Assembly: GCA_015499995.1 (NCBI GenBank)
Contig: JADNRV010000072.1
Location: 62,001 to 126,000, forward strand
Reading direction: 5' to 3'
Origin: Flammula alnicola
Lineage: Eukaryota > Basidiomycota > Agaricomycetes > Agaricales > Strophariaceae
DNA length: 64,000 nt
Part shown: positions 1-11,768 of the stretch, in pieces
How positions within the stretch are numbered: position 1 is the stretch's first letter
Layout: each line of letters starts with the position of its first letter
Notes under the pieces: model-generated
Databases searched by the model: none
The model's input: the letters and a program-made list of their open reading frames with translations, nothing else
What the model was told of the DNA's origin: nothing
Program-made: the position numbers and the translations under genes

Positions 1-596
1 CATACTTTGGATAAAGCGGTGGGATGCGACGTTTCTGCGAAATTTCAAACACTGAACAGTGACGGTAAGTAACAAGTTGAGATGACCACATGCATCACAC
101 GCTCCTCAGAGACCCTGCAATCTTCGCACGGACAGACAGTTTAGCGCTCTGGAGATTTGCTGTAGATCCGGAGACTGGAGTACTTAACTTGAAGATTTAA
201 ATACACTGCGTCCAACTAAGGAGGCATGAACAGACATTCAAACAAAAATTTGCAGTTCTGAAGAGTTGAGATGGGACTGCTTTCTATCCAATATATGACA
301 AAGTTGTTCTCAAGCTGGTCCTGATTGACAGGTTGAACGTGCCTATAATGAAATATGCGATCTTATAGGCGAATGTGAGACGACACAATGGAAATGAAGA
401 TATGCCATTCAATTTTGTCGGCCATTCACCAAAATATGGCCTCTTCGAGGGATTACAGTATAAACTTCGATCCCTGAGGTGGGCTTAGGACTCGAGTAGC
501 CATAACCAACAATCGCAAAATACTATTAATAATACAAGGTGCGTCGACAGAATGCTACTATTAGGAACGAATGCTTGAATAACACCCTTACTGTGA
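1..596. other. Intergenic, no gene recognised
   Basis: No open frame with protein-like composition, splice-site series or RNA gene signature was recognised here. It contains the presumptive 3' UTR of the minus-strand RING gene that ends at 597. Confidence 0.5.
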
Positions 597-2745
597 TCAA
601 GAATCGTCCTCCTCTTCCTCGTCATCAAAGAGCTGATGCGGTATGGCCGGAGCTCGACGACGTACGCCCCTACCTCGCGCAGGAATTATTTCTGCGTCTG
701 ACACCTCCTCGGCTTCCAAGTCATCATCGTCGTCATCGTCGACGATAACATGAACGCGCCTTCTTGGAGGTTCAAAAGGTGCAGCACGTCGCTCTGGTGC
801 GCCTCCCAGTCTGGTACTTCGACCCAGCTGCCGAGCGACAGCCCTTGGGTCTTCTATATCGTGTATGTCGGCGTCTTCATCGCTGGAAAGAAACACATCC
901 GCCCGACGTCGCAGCTGAGCTCGAGCTCGAGACCTCGGACGTGCCGGCGGTCTATCGACAATTTCGAGATCGTCGTCGTCGTCATCGTCATCCACGATTT
1001 CGACCTCCTCGTCTGAACCGTGATCTTCACCCTCACCGTCGTCGTCAATGAAGCTACCCTCGTAGTCCTCTTCCTCTTCCTCTTCCTCCTCAGCCCCGAC
1101 TTCTTCGATCATAGCAACGCCTCCTCCCGGGTGTCGATTTTGACGGTCTCGACGGTGATTCCCAAACAACATTTGAGCAAAATGCTGAGGATGAGGATGG
1201 TTGCCAAGATGATCATCGTACTCCAGCAAGTCATCGCCTTCCCCTTCAGAATCAGTCAGATCCTGACCATCCTCCTGGATGAGATGGCGATGAGGTCCAT
1301 AGCGAGGTCCTGGTCCAACCCAATTATGTGCGTCGTCTAGCATATCTTCCTCGTCCTGCTCTTCCCGCATTTGTCGAAGGTGCCAAAATACTTCGCGTCT
1401 GGCCTGTAACTCCTCCTCGTCCAAATCTTCCTCATCTTCATCTTCGCCTTCATCATGCATAAGCGCATCCATGAATCGTTGAAGGTGGCCATCGCCACCG
1501 AAAGCCGATTCGTCGTCGTCATCGTCATCATCATCATCGACATGTCCATGCCCAGGATACTGTCGATGGCAATACGAGCATATACCGTCCCAGATTTCGT
1601 GATAGCAGTCCGTACAGCGATAGATCCCACCGTCTTCAGCATCGTACCAGCCCATCTGCTCGCGATCTCCTTCGCCTTGCGGTGGTACAGGCAACGGAGG
1701 AGGTTGCATAAAATAACCATGGAATCCTGGTCCCATATGTCGCGCATTCGGTGCTCCTGCTCGACGAAAGACATTCCGCCAGGGATCGTTATTGCCGTTG
1801 TTGTTGGGCGCGTTTTCTTCTGGGGGCGGAAGGACAGGAACCGGCAAGTCGGCAAGTCCCGTCCTTACAAGGGCGGCGACCATGCTCTTGATACCCCACA
1901 TCTCGATAGGGCGGTCGGTGACTACTGCTCGGCACACGGGGCAGTTCTTGCGGCGACGGATGAATGCGCCGTGCCTTGCTACAGCGCTATTGAGAATGGC
2001 ATCGATTCCGTCGCCCTGGGCTTCCGGTGGGTTGGCATTTGCTCCCCCAGCACCTTCAGGATTCTGGGGGCGGTAAACCAGCGGATGAGGCAACCGTAGC
2101 AGGTGGTGTGACCACAAGGCGCGAGAGCGTAAGGCTTGTGCATAAGGTCCAGACATATCTGGCAGGTCAGCGATTGCTGGTGATGAACGAAATGTGTCTG
2201 GTGTCGTTCGAGAAGCTGGGGAAAGATGTAAGCTTCAACGTAGGCGGAAACTAAAGAAACGTACCGCGGTCTGAGCAGCTAATTTTTCCTTCAGACGAGC
2301 TATCTCCGATGCTTGGTCAGACATAACTGGTGGTCTCGACCCAGATGCCACAGGTTGTGCCGGTTGAATTGGAGGGATGGAAGCGCGTCGGGGAGGAGAC
2401 TCTGATTTTGCTTTACCCTTTCCTTTGTCAGACGACTGAAATATAAATTAGTCCATGCCACTAAGCTTAAATGTAGGCACGTACGCTGAGCATTGGTTCG
2501 TCCTCTTCCTGCTTCTCCGCGGTGCCATTGACGGTTGGCTCTGACGATTTGCTTTTGATTGGTGAGAAGGTCGCCACGGCCGACCTTGGTTTCGAACTCG
2601 CTCTCTCGCGATGCTCTGGACCCGGTATAACGACAGAAGTTCGTCTCTTCTTCTTTTTCTTCTTTCTTTTCTTGTCCTTCTCTTTGCCATTCACTGACAA
2701 AGGCAATGACTCGCTGTCGACCTTGGCTTTCTTTGCGTCTCTCAT
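597..2745 (-). CDS. Acidic RING-finger protein, putative E3 ubiquitin ligase (one apparent 1-nt deletion)
   Basis: Three exons on the minus strand: 2745-2485, 2435-2265 and 2215-597, with two 49-nt GT-AG introns. The basic N-terminus (KKAKVD, a Lys run) looks like a nuclear localisation signal. A short coiled stretch precedes a C3HC4 RING: CQICLDLMHKPYALAPCGH, then TTCYGC, and after a long ~48-residue loop RKNCPVC. RING proteins transfer ubiquitin from E2 enzymes; the fungal histone-directed ligase Psh1 is one loose parallel (inference). The C-terminal ~350 residues are dominated by Asp/Glu runs (nine or more consecutive Asp) with RP/RR-rich patches, consistent with binding basic chromatin proteins. 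The frame breaks between RWFTAP and QNPEGAGG, at a five-C run near 2063 where six C would restore it, predicting about 683 aa. Open frame continues upstream of 2745 without an ATG, so a further 5' exon is possible. Confidence 0.75.
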
Positions 2746-3056
2746 GTCTTCGGCCACCTCTGACCCAGACCTCTTTTTCGCGTTCACGGAGTGTATTTGA
2801 GGTTGTAGGACAGCAGAATCACTGTGCTAGGCCCTGGTGTCGCCTGCCGCGTCGAGACAGGCATGCTTCAGTTGAATGTCGTGTAACAAGAGAGCAAAAT
2901 ATTCATGGGCCTTAAAGGGTCAATATTTACGTAATTAATGTTAAGTAATGACATAATTTAAAACCTAAAAATACCATCATCCCTCCAAGCCTTTTCAATG
3001 TGAAGCGGTAAGTTTCACTCGAGTTTCACACTGAGCGCTGTCCTTCACATTACACC
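2746..3056. other. Intergenic
   Basis: About 310 bases, AT-rich between 2920 and 2990, between a minus-strand gene and the plus-strand F-box remnant. Likely promoter/5' region of the RING gene. No specific site could be identified. Confidence 0.4.
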
Positions 3057-4537
3057 ATGGCAAGCCGCTTGTATGACTATGAACGTAGCGCCTACCGAAC
3101 ACGAATCAAGGGAGCTGAAAGCTTCCAGGCAGATTTACTAGCAGAACTGCAGGAAATAGACCGCAGGCGGCATTGTCGCAGCCTCCATTCACGAACGCGA
3201 CATTATCGCCCCAGCGCGTCGCATCGCACCTGATATAATTGGGAGAGATATTTTGGCGTTGTCCACCAATCCGAAGAGACGCGGTCCCAGTTCCTTGAGC
3301 TTCAGAAGCTCCGTTACTCCTCACCCGAATCTGCAAGTCCTGGCGTTCTATCGTACAATCAACCCCGAAACTATGCTCCAAGCTCTACGTCAAATTTTCT
3401 GAATACTATACACATCCAATCTTCATAACCCCCGATTTAAAAATGCCAGTCCAGATATGTGCATTCCCTACCTGGAGCGCCTGCTCAATATTTCAATGAC
3501 CAATGCCATGTTCTCCGCGAGTGGTACGAACGCATGTGTCCCAAGTCGATAACTATCGCTGTCCCAGGAGGCACATAATTGCACAAGCCGCTGTGGAAGA
3601 TCTTGGCTACTCATTCACACATTTCAAGAAGCTGGAGATTTCCAGCTTGGAGTGGTTACACCTGGTTCCCTCATCCGCACCGATGGCTTGCCCATGCTAA
3701 TAGAGCTTAGGATCCATGGCACTTATTACCAAGTTCGCGGAGCGTCGGGCTGCTCCTGGATAGCCTGGACTTGACCCCAATCTTCGCCGTCTCTGGGTTG
3801 ATCTCCTACACGATGCATATTCAATGAAGCCATGCATCAAGGTCCTGGCTGCAAATATAACCTCCATGGTTATCCATGAAGTCGTCGATCAATCTGGTGT
3901 TTTTGATCACTCTGCTTTCTACAGCACCCTCGAAACTCCAAATCTGCACACTTTCTTGCGCCAGATGGATAGAGGAGATACAGGAAATGCTTTGCCTGCA
4001 ATGCTCCCATTTCTTTCTCGGACGCAAACCGCACTGGTTCTTGATAACCTTTATTTTGTGCACAACAAAATACTGCTCGAAGAATTATTTGTCAACATAT
4101 CACCTTATTATGTGTCTCCCCCAGCCTGACTCCTTTTCAGAAGTCAAATCTGACTGGGTGTATCCTTCGAATTGTTTAATCCATTCCCTTCCAATCCTCT
4201 TCGCCCAGTATTGTGTCCTAGCCTCAAGACCATCGAAGCCCATGGTTTTAATACTACCTCGGAGCAAGCTCTCCTAGACTTCATCCTCTCGCAAATTGGC
4301 GCCACGAACTCGACACCAGAAGTAGCAGCCCTCAGGCGTCTTTCAGCGCAGTTCGACAGACCCAGATAAGTCGATATTTCTGCAACAGTGGCCGAAGCTG
4401 TGCGAGAGACGCCTGAATTAACTCCTGATCTGGTTCTTTGGTACAGAAAGGACTCACCAGTCTCGCTTTTCGACCCACTTTCGGGGGATAGCAGTGCCTG
4501 GACAGAGCCTGGTTATATTACGGCGTTTGATAACTAG
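3057..4537 (+). pseudogene. Decayed F-box protein gene
   Basis: The order of recognisable fragments is that of an agaric F-box protein. An ATG at 3057 opens a coiled N-terminal piece (LLAELQEIDRRR). An F-box core follows: IIAPARRIAPDII in one frame, then EIFWRCPPIRRDAV and, after a TGA, SEAPLLLTRICKSWRSI in another. Next comes a 'LREWYERM' piece near 3510, and LRR-like C-terminal text (LLSRTQTALVLDNLYF; LDFILSQIGATN; LTPDLVLWYRKD) ending at 4537. At least three frame changes and several in-frame stops separate these pieces, including a TAA near 4367 where the relative at 53.4 kb reads CAA. The C-terminal third is clearly homologous, down to nucleotide level, to the minus-strand remnant at 53312-53735. 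Certainly not a functional single ORF. Confidence 0.75.
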
Positions 4538-4953
4538 TAATTGTTACTGGCGGGACGATCGATATAGGGAACGCAAAACGGTCGAGCGATGCTCTCGTAC
4601 GTCATAAATATAGTACAGCAGAGTGTAATATCACAACAAAAGTTTTCAATCCCAACTATTTATTCGCTGTCCATTGAACAAGTCCCCAATACTTTCCATG
4701 AAACGGACGGAACGACCGGCCCGTTTACTAAGCTGTGAAGATTGCGGCCCTCCTGTGTCCTGACAGAACCATAACAGCAACGCCCACTAGGTAACTGCTA
4801 TCTCGGATTTGACGGAGGCACGGCGAGTACTAATAGTACTTAACGTTCAACAGTTGAACTTGACGCATCGAGATCTGGACTAACCGCACTTTCTCAAGCA
4901 GGAGTCCTGCTGCAGGACCGTTCTCCAGCATAATTCACACCGTGGAACATCCC

Positions 4954-6684
4954 ATGTTCTCACAAACAGTCTCTGTCCTATCAACCAACAACCACTCTCC
5001 ATCCAAAGAGGAGCTCATCGAGATCAGGAGCCTGAGAACAGAGCCAATCAAAGAACTCGCCGAAGTTGACTCACTCATTCTCGAAGCTCAAAAGACTTTA
5101 GACTCCCTGACCGAGAGGCGCAATGCCCTTCAGAGCTCTATTGAGCTCTATGACACCATCCTCTCCCCATTTCGTCGTGTTCCGCATGACGTGTGGCGTG
5201 AAATCTTCCCATATTGCCTCTCCACCGACCGCAACCCTATCATGAGCTATTCAGAAGCTCCCTTACTCCTAACACATGTTTGCAGTGTCTGGAGGTCTAT
5301 CGCATTTACGACACCGCAGATATGGACGAACATCCACATACCCATTTTCCAAATATTCCGAGATCCAATATGGGAGGTACCGTCGTACCATCTCGACAAC
5401 CCCGAAATCCACGAAATCCCTCATAAAGCACAAATGCGTGCCGAACAAGTCCGCGAATGGCTAGATCGTTCAGGATCCCTTGCATTGTCCGTTTCCGTCT
5501 CTAATCCATCAGGAGAAAGCGCAAGTGGAGACTTGCATTCTACACTACTCGATAATATCGTCAGATTTTCGGACCGTCTCGAAAACTTGGATTTGATGAT
5601 GATGGCTTCGAACAAACTTTACGATCGATTTATCAAACTCCCATCATCACAACTCTCGAATCTCAGGGCGCTTAAAGTCTACGCAGTTCCGCCGCGAATT
5701 GACCAGGGAAACACAACACAATGGTACGACAGCAGTCTTTTCGCAGCTCCATCACTTCGGAAACTCTCTATCGGTTACTTACCTGCACCAGGACCTTCGC
5801 CTGAGCTCTTCCCGCTCCCTACCAGCTGGAGACAACTCAGTAGTTTGACCGTTAACAACTCAATTCCTCTCAAGTGGGCACGCATTTTTTTGGTCCATTG
5901 TCACAACCTCGTGGATTGCTATTTCAAAATCAATGATAACCATAATCCGGGGATTGTTCAAGATATAAACGACAACTATTATCAGATTTCTCTCCCACAT
6001 ATGGTCACCATGTCAATCAGTGACGATTGCTTGAACAGCTCTTCATTTTACAACGCGATGCAGCTTCCGGTACTACGTACCCTGGCATGCTATGATGCGA
6101 CTGCCACGCTGAGACCAACTATAGAAACGCCACACTTCCTGCACCTTCTTTCCCGCCTCGAAACCCTGGAAAAACTGGTCATCAACCCACGCGTGTTGAG
6201 CAAAAATGCTGCTCTGGAATGCTTTCATTTGACATCGAGCATAACTCACTTGTGCTTAGGAAGAAACCACGATTACGGATCCCCATTACTGCCCACGAGG
6301 ACCTCCATTTCTGACGTTATTGAGATGCTCTCAGCACTCTATCCATCGAAGGATGATCCGACAGAAAGCATCATGCTCCTACCCAAGCTAGAGACCTTGG
6401 AAGCCTACGGAGTCATCATGTCTGACAAGAAATTTCTCGACTTCATCGTTGCCAGGCTGAACCCGACGATACCGGGCGTTACAAGACTGAAGAAAGCCAC
6501 CGTCAGATTCCACCGGATGAAGCAAATGGACATATCTCGTCAGGTCGAGTATCACGCTCGTGCAGTAGGTGTTGACTTCAAGTTGGATTTGACGTACATG
6601 CAGAAAAATATACAGAAAGGCCTGTCCCCGTCGTTTGGATTGCCTATATATACTGCGGGTTCCTCCTACCTTCAGTCGATTTAA
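4954..6684 (+). CDS. F-box protein with LRR-like C-terminus
   Basis: Single-exon gene of 576 aa starting at the first in-frame ATG (4954); the frame is open from a GTG at 4942. Residues ~20-60 form a coiled coil. Residues ~65-130 hold the F-box-like domain (RRVPHDVWREIFPYCLS; SEAPLLLTHVCSVWRSI; TTPQIWTNI), the usual agaric pattern that docks Skp1 in SCF ubiquitin ligases. After WLDRSGSLALSVSV follows an irregular leucine-rich repeat region to the C-terminus, which would select substrates. The last 120 residues (MDISRQVEYHARAVGV, FKLDLTY) are strongly conserved in the minus-strand pseudogene at 34782-36492, so these are recent paralogues. Substrate unknown. F-box families are expanded and fast-evolving in Agaricomycetes, consistent with the decayed relatives in this window. 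Confidence 0.85.
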   Translation: MFSQTVSVLSTNNHSPSKEELIEIRSLRTEPIKELAEVDSLILEAQKTLDSLTERRNALQSSIELYDTILSPFRRVPHDVWREIFPYCLSTDRNPIMSYSEAPLLLTHVCSVWRSIAFTTPQIWTNIHIPIFQIFRDPIWEVPSYHLDNPEIHEIPHKAQMRAEQVREWLDRSGSLALSVSVSNPSGESASGDLHSTLLDNIVRFSDRLENLDLMMMASNKLYDRFIKLPSSQLSNLRALKVYAVPPRIDQGNTTQWYDSSLFAAPSLRKLSIGYLPAPGPSPELFPLPTSWRQLSSLTVNNSIPLKWARIFLVHCHNLVDCYFKINDNHNPGIVQDINDNYYQISLPHMVTMSISDDCLNSSSFYNAMQLPVLRTLACYDATATLRPTIETPHFLHLLSRLETLEKLVINPRVLSKNAALECFHLTSSITHLCLGRNHDYGSPLLPTRTSISDVIEMLSALYPSKDDPTESIMLLPKLETLEAYGVIMSDKKFLDFIVARLNPTIPGVTRLKKATVRFHRMKQMDISRQVEYHARAVGVDFKLDLTYMQKNIQKGLSPSFGLPIYTAGSSYLQSI

Positions 6685-6864
6685 CGTTTATTTTGATAAT
6701 TAAGTACTTCTATCAGATGCGTGGATCAACAAGAAAATGTGGCGCTCACCGAGGTATACTTAAGTACACATTGAGTGATAGTTAAATCGTTAGCAGTGGT
6801 CGTGCCGAGCACACGAGCAATCCACTGCCAGCTTTGGGAACAGCCTGGAACAGCCTTCCCCGCA

Positions 6865-7001
6865 GGCTCCTAAAACCAGCCTCTCGTTCGAGAATCCTCT
6901 TTTGAAGTTTATAGACAGTACTTAGATACAATGTTATCTAATCGACATTGTATCTACTGTCTACATATAAAGAGGATTCTCGAACGCTGGTTTTAGGAGC
7001 C
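6865..7001. repeat. MITE-like foldback hairpin (137 bp)
   Basis: Near-perfect inverted repeat. The left end GGCTCCTAAAACCAGC is the exact reverse complement of the right end GCTGGTTTTAGGAGCC. The arms continue through CGAGAATCCTCTTT and GATACAATGT almost to the centre, interrupted by a 4-nt CTCT insertion in the left arm. Flanking bases look similar on both sides (GCCTTCCCCGCAG and GCCTTCCCGCGG), perhaps an imperfect target-site duplication. Short, non-coding and fully palindromic, as expected for a miniature inverted-repeat element or a transcribed hairpin. Confidence 0.7.
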
Positions 7002-8252
7002 GCCTGCCTTCCCGCGGACCGACGGACTTCATCATGATGCGCCACACAGTCGGGCAACCGTCAACGTCTGATATTTTGAGCCGTGATGCCCTTCTTCCCG
7101 AGTCCCGGCTCCGTCGCAAGGGTCCATTCTAAATCCGCCACGTTTTTATTTCCGTGTAAAATTCTGGCCGGCGCCTTGATGTTATAAGTCAAGGGAAAAT
7201 ATATCCCGCTGCGTCAGTGCGATGACCAGTGACCACCGTCTCGCAAGACACTGCGGTAAGTGCCTTGAGAGCCTAGAGAAGCGTCCTACAGTAAGATTTT
7301 TCAGTCTTCTAATCATACATAGCCTATTTACAGTCCATACATATAAGCTTACATCGATATCACCGTGGGCGCCGAATCGATCATGATCGGTCGATGTATA
7401 TGCAAGATTGGGTTTGAAGGGTCTGAGGCGCCGTTGAAGCGAACTCGGGGAGAATTTCTCTCAACGATATCGATGTAGATAGAGATTCCTCGTCTCTGGG
7501 GGTCTAGTAAATAGGTGTCCCATCGAATTTCGAGAGGCTAGAAGTACACAGAATTTCAATAATAACTGGACGTCGGAGAAACTTTAAATACATACGATGC
7601 CTGGGAACAGGCATCACGCCGTTCTAATAATCGTACAGCCTCCGGGGCCTCCCACCTTGATCTGAAGCTAATTCCTGAATCGCAGTCAGGCTGCAGGACC
7701 CAGGTTCAAGCAGGTTCACCGTGAAACCCTTCGCTTGGCATGAGATGTAGGGGAGCACAATTCCAGAACCCAGCTGAAAAAATCATATGTCCGATGTCGG
7801 CAAGGCATCCTGCGGCTGCTGGCTGGCTGCTGTACCATCACGGACCCATGCTTTGAATGCTCACAGGCATTTATCAAGTGTATAAATATATTTAGTATCC
7901 CGACATACACGGTATGTCAGGAGAATAATGAAGGCGAGTAGAAGAGTATGCATTTCAGCAGATAAGTAGACAGTTGTCTCCGGTGTGGCACGACCGAGAA
8001 CTTGAAGGGTGGGTGGCTTGCAGAAAAGGGCCGTGGCTGACCGATAAATCATCGTGGCCGTGAATCGCGTTATTTGGACAGCAGCCTCAGGCACAAATTG
8101 AGACGGAAGTAAAATACATAAGAGCCGGGCTCGATATCAATAGCGATATTGTCCTCCCCGACTCATTTTGTACTACCCTTCAGCCAGCAAGACAGAAAAG
8201 CCTACGGCGCCCAACTCGCCTTTTGTTTTTCGCTGTTCTCGCCAGAGCGCAA
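7002..8252. other. Intergenic, no gene recognised
   Basis: About 1.25 kb between the hairpin and the transporter start. Short open frames on the minus strand at 7716-8094 show no recognisable domain, signal peptide or splice-supported extension. The last ~150 bases presumably hold the transporter promoter. Confidence 0.4.
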
Positions 8253-10303
8253 ATGTATGCACCGACATCACCACCCTCTTTCATTTCTGTATCCCCATCT
8301 GACAGCACTTCGCAACGCGTGACACTGTCGACATCCTTCGCCGACGGCGCTCAACATGCCGGCACTCCGCTCATTTCTCCCCATTATCTTCCGCCCTGGG
8401 CATCAGCGTCCTCTAGCCACACCGAGAAGGAGCTCTCAACGAATGCCCCAGCAACCCCTCCACCGAAATCTCGTTCGGTGACTCCTCGCCTCATGGATCA
8501 GTCTTCGTTCTTTTCGCCCAATTACGAGAAGGAGAATGAGGTTCCTGGTGTTAGAAACGCGCGGCTCGGAGGCCCACCTACGAAATTAGTCGAAGGCGAG
8601 GGGGGTGAAACCAGTCGCGTTGTTCGTGGAAGAATACTCAGAGTAAATACTCTCCATCAACGGGTATACCACAACCAATATGACCTTTCGCCTCTACCTT
8701 ACCCGCCCATCGGCTTCTCGCCCCATTCCGAACCTTCATCGATATCAGAAGTAATTCTCGAGAAAGAGAGTCTACCTCTCATTTTGCCTCCCATCGATTC
8801 CCCCTCGAAAACCAGATTCCAGCACAACTCTTCAAGTAATCGCCTAAAGAATCTCTTTCCAAATTTTCCGATGCACCGAATCCTTTCCCTCCCGGACTCT
8901 TCCCTCGCCTGGCTGGCGCTGTATTTCATTCTCAACCTCTCTCTGACCTTGTACAACAAATCTGTTCTCATCCACTTCCCATTCCCATACACGCTGACCG
9001 CCCTACATGCCCTATGCGGGACTATCGGCACGTTCGTCCTGCTACGACTGGATGCAGGTACCACATGGCCAAGCGCCCGCGCGTCTTCAGCGGTATCATC
9101 ATTTCATCAAAGTCCGATGCCAAACTTAAACGGCCGGGAGCTGGTTGTAGTATTTCTGTTCAGTATCTTGTACACCATCAATATCGTGGTCAGCAACGCC
9201 TCTCTGCGGCTTGTCACTGTTCCCGTGAGCGCCTTTGCCACTTATATGCGTTCTACTAAAAATACTTACAATGCCGTGCGTTATCTTTGACAGTTTCATC
9301 AAGTCGTCCGTGCATCGACTCCATTCTTCACAATCACGTTCGCGGCGATGCTCCTCGGAAGACGATGTAGCAAACGGAAATTGCTGTCTCTCATACCTGT
9401 TGTTGTTGGAGTGGGATTCGCGTGAGTTTTGGCCAGTCTTGACTATCCGTTATCGGTTTCTGATTTTTCTCCGCACGCTAGGACATATGGAGATTATTAT
9501 TTTACTGCGTTTGGGTTCTTCCTCACACTCCTTGGGACCCTGCTGGCCGCATTGAAAACGATCCTAACCAATGTCATACTAGTGAAGCCGACGGCCTCTG
9601 AGCTCCCAACCTCAGCGTCACAACCAAGCTTTACACTTCTGGAGGAGCCGGGAAACACCCAATCGTCCTTTCCGCCATCCTTTTTTTCCTCCTTGGTGGC
9701 CCTTACTATCAGCCGCATTTTCCCTCCCTCGCCTTCATCCTCACCAGCCTATCCCATCAAATCCCTCTCGAATCCGCCTCCGCTGCCGTCCCTTGCCCTG
9801 CCGAAGTTGTCATTAAGCCCAATACACCTCCTGTACCTCCTCTCGCCGCTCGCATTTATTCAAACGACCCTTCTAGCTCATTTTACGGGCGAGCTGGATC
9901 GCGTACGATGGCACCTTTTCAATGTTGATGCAAACGGGCGCATGTGGCTCCTCCTCAACGGCGTCCTGGCGTTCTTCCTCAACGTGGTCAGCTTTAACGC
10001 GAATCGGCGCGTCGGGCCTCTCGGGATGAGCGTGGCTGGTGAGTCTGACTTTAATTGCCTATTTTTTTTCTTCTTCAATTTGTTAAGATCGAGGGATGCT
10101 GATTGTGATTGTGATTTTTCTGCGATTGCCGCGCTCTAGCCAACGTCAAACAGGTCCTCACGATCTTGTGCGCCGTTGTCATTTTCGACTTGATGATCAC
10201 GCCTGCTAATGGGCTCGGCATTGCGCTGACGTTGTTGGGCGGCGCTTTGTACGCCGCTGTGGAGCTAAGGGAGAAGGAGGAGAGGAAGAGCCGCGTCGGA
10301 TGA
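8253..10303 (+). CDS. Triose-phosphate / nucleotide-sugar transporter family (TPT/DMT)
   Basis: Four exons: 8253-9224, 9294-9421, 9482-10038, 10140-10303. Lengths sum to 1821 nt (606 aa), exactly in frame. The first ~220 residues are a Ser/Pro-rich, probably cytosolic tail. The membrane domain then starts at LYFILNLSLTLYNKSVL and contains TPT hallmarks: NKSVLIHFPFPYTLTALHA, NASLRLVTVPFHQVVRASTP (the Phe-His-Gln spans the first intron), FATYGDYYFTAFGFFLT, and a C-terminal NVKQVLTILCAVVIFD with a GIALTLLGGALYAAVE ending. Members are about ten-helix antiporters of the Golgi/ER that exchange sugar-phosphates or nucleotide sugars. A long Pro/Ser-rich loop sits between the central helices. Substrate cannot be read from sequence. 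Start chosen at the first ATG of the frame. Confidence 0.85.
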
Positions 10304-10789
10304 AATGCGCGATGCTGCCCTGTTCGCCTGCTTACTGGTATCAGTATGACATTCATCCATCCATCTGTGTATGTACATTTGCGTTTCTCGGTAGACCACA
10401 ACCCCACTCGTACACTACTTATGCTCCGACTGCGGTTATTTATAGAATTTGTACTTGCCTGAGGCTGCTTCTGTATCGGCATCCTCACTCGGGGTTTCCT
10501 GTAGCCCATACCTCCCTACATACCATACATACGTATATACACACTGTAACTACTATACAAGCGAATGCTTCTGCTCAATGAAACCATATACTGCACACTC
10601 TTAAGTATACCGAACTATACTCGAGTATAAGTTTATATCCGTAATCCGCCTCGTCTAACTGTGAGCCCGAGCGAATGCTCCCTGAAATCATTGAAATGAG
10701 GCGACTCCGAGTTAGACAAAGTGTCGACTTTAGTCGGCTTTTCGGTGACATCTCAAGTTTTTTCAACGTCACATTCAATGATCCTACTC

Positions 10790-10890
10790 TGGCGCTCCGT
10801 ACGATCCTTATAGCCAAGCGCTCGATCGTGGTATTTTTAGCGCCGTTTCCGAGTTGGGACGCGGAAACTGTTAGACGGACCAGCATAACT
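10790..10890 (+). repeat. Diverged fragment of dispersed repeat family R1
   Basis: Aligns by eye with the 3' part of the copy at 16519-16880: AGCCAAGCGCTC, then ATTTTTAGC, TTTCCGAGTTGGGAC, GGAA and GTTAGACGGA. More decayed than the other two copies and missing their 5' half. Confidence 0.5.
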
Positions 10891-10985
10891 CCAGCCTCCT
10901 GAGCTAGCTGCTACTTTGATATTGGTGTAGGGACGGTTGACGTTGACTAGCAGCTGCTTTAACTAGTCTCATTTACAGACCTTAC

Positions 10986-10992
10986 TATATAA
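10986..10992 (+). promoter_or_regulatory. Probable TATA box of the NPC2-like gene
   Basis: TATATAA lies 70 bases upstream of the ATG at 11062, a usual distance for a fungal TATA element with a short 5' UTR. Confidence 0.45.
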
Positions 10993-11061
10993 TGGATGAC
11001 AATGGATCTATAAGCTTTAACTCAGACCACCACCATCCTGCGTAGAGCCTCAACAGTCCCA

Positions 11062-11768
11062 ATGCGTCTTTTTACTTTTTTCATCGCAGGACTTGGCCTT
11101 GCAGCTTGTTCTTTCGCCCTGAAGACCCTATCTGGCCCTATCAGCACAATGCAGAAATGGAGCTACAAAGATTGTGGTTCGTGGCTGCGCTGCTTATATC
11201 ATATCCTTGTAGACAGAGTTTATTACCAGGCTCGCCTAGTGATCCTCTCCAAATTAATTCTATTAAAATCTTTCCAGACCCTCCTAATCCTGGTGAGGAC
11301 TTGACCATCACGATTATGGGCGATGTCACAGAAGTGATAGAGGTGCGTTCATTCGGACAGATCTATTCGAATTTCTAAAAAGCATAGTACATCAGGAAGG
11401 AGCACACGCAGACGTCACGGTGAAGCTTGGATTGATAAAGCTTCTCAGGGAAATATTTGATGTTTGTGAGGAAGCGTACGTAAATTTAAATATTATATAT
11501 AACCCTCTAATAATAAAATGCGTGCTGTAGTCGTGATGCCAATGCATCGGTCCAGTGTCCTGTCCAAACGGGATCTTACATTATTGAGCAGACCGTCGCC
11601 CTTCCCAAAGAAATACCCCAAGGTAAACTCCTATCGCACCATTCGTTTTGACGCTCTCTTATGTAGTTTTCTTCTTTGATAGCCAAGTTCACTTTGAATG
11701 TTCGCGGCTATACCGTCGACGACGACGACTTGTTCTGCCTGGACTTCCAAGTGGACTTTATGATTTGA
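11062..11768 (+). CDS. NPC2: ML-domain lipid-transfer protein, NPC2 / PG-PI transfer type
   Basis: Five exons (11062-11176, 11230-11342, 11396-11475, 11531-11622, 11683-11768) separated by 53-60-nt introns; 486 nt = 161 aa, exactly in frame. A signal peptide (MRLFTFFIAGLGLAACSFA) is followed by the MD-2-related lipid-recognition fold. Recognisable blocks are WSYKDCGSPSDPLQI, IKIFPDPPNPGEDLTI, EGAHADVTVKLGLIKLL, DVCEEARDANASVQCPV, TGSYIIEQTVALPKEIP and AKFTLNVRGYTVDDDDLFCL. The cysteines of the fold are present. Fungal members bind sterols or phospholipids in the vacuole/secretory lumen and move them between membranes. Length and intron phases are typical of the agaric family. Confidence 0.93.

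Larger units (their letters stand above)
10304..11061. other. Intergenic with a diverged repeat fragment
   Basis: Contains the 3' UTR of the transporter, an AT-rich microsatellite-like stretch around 10520-10640 (TATAC/ACTATAC motifs) and, at about 10790-10890, a diverged fragment of the dispersed repeat also found at 12181 and 16519 (shared AAGCGCTC and TTTCCGAGTTGGGAC). No gene recognised. Confidence 0.5.
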
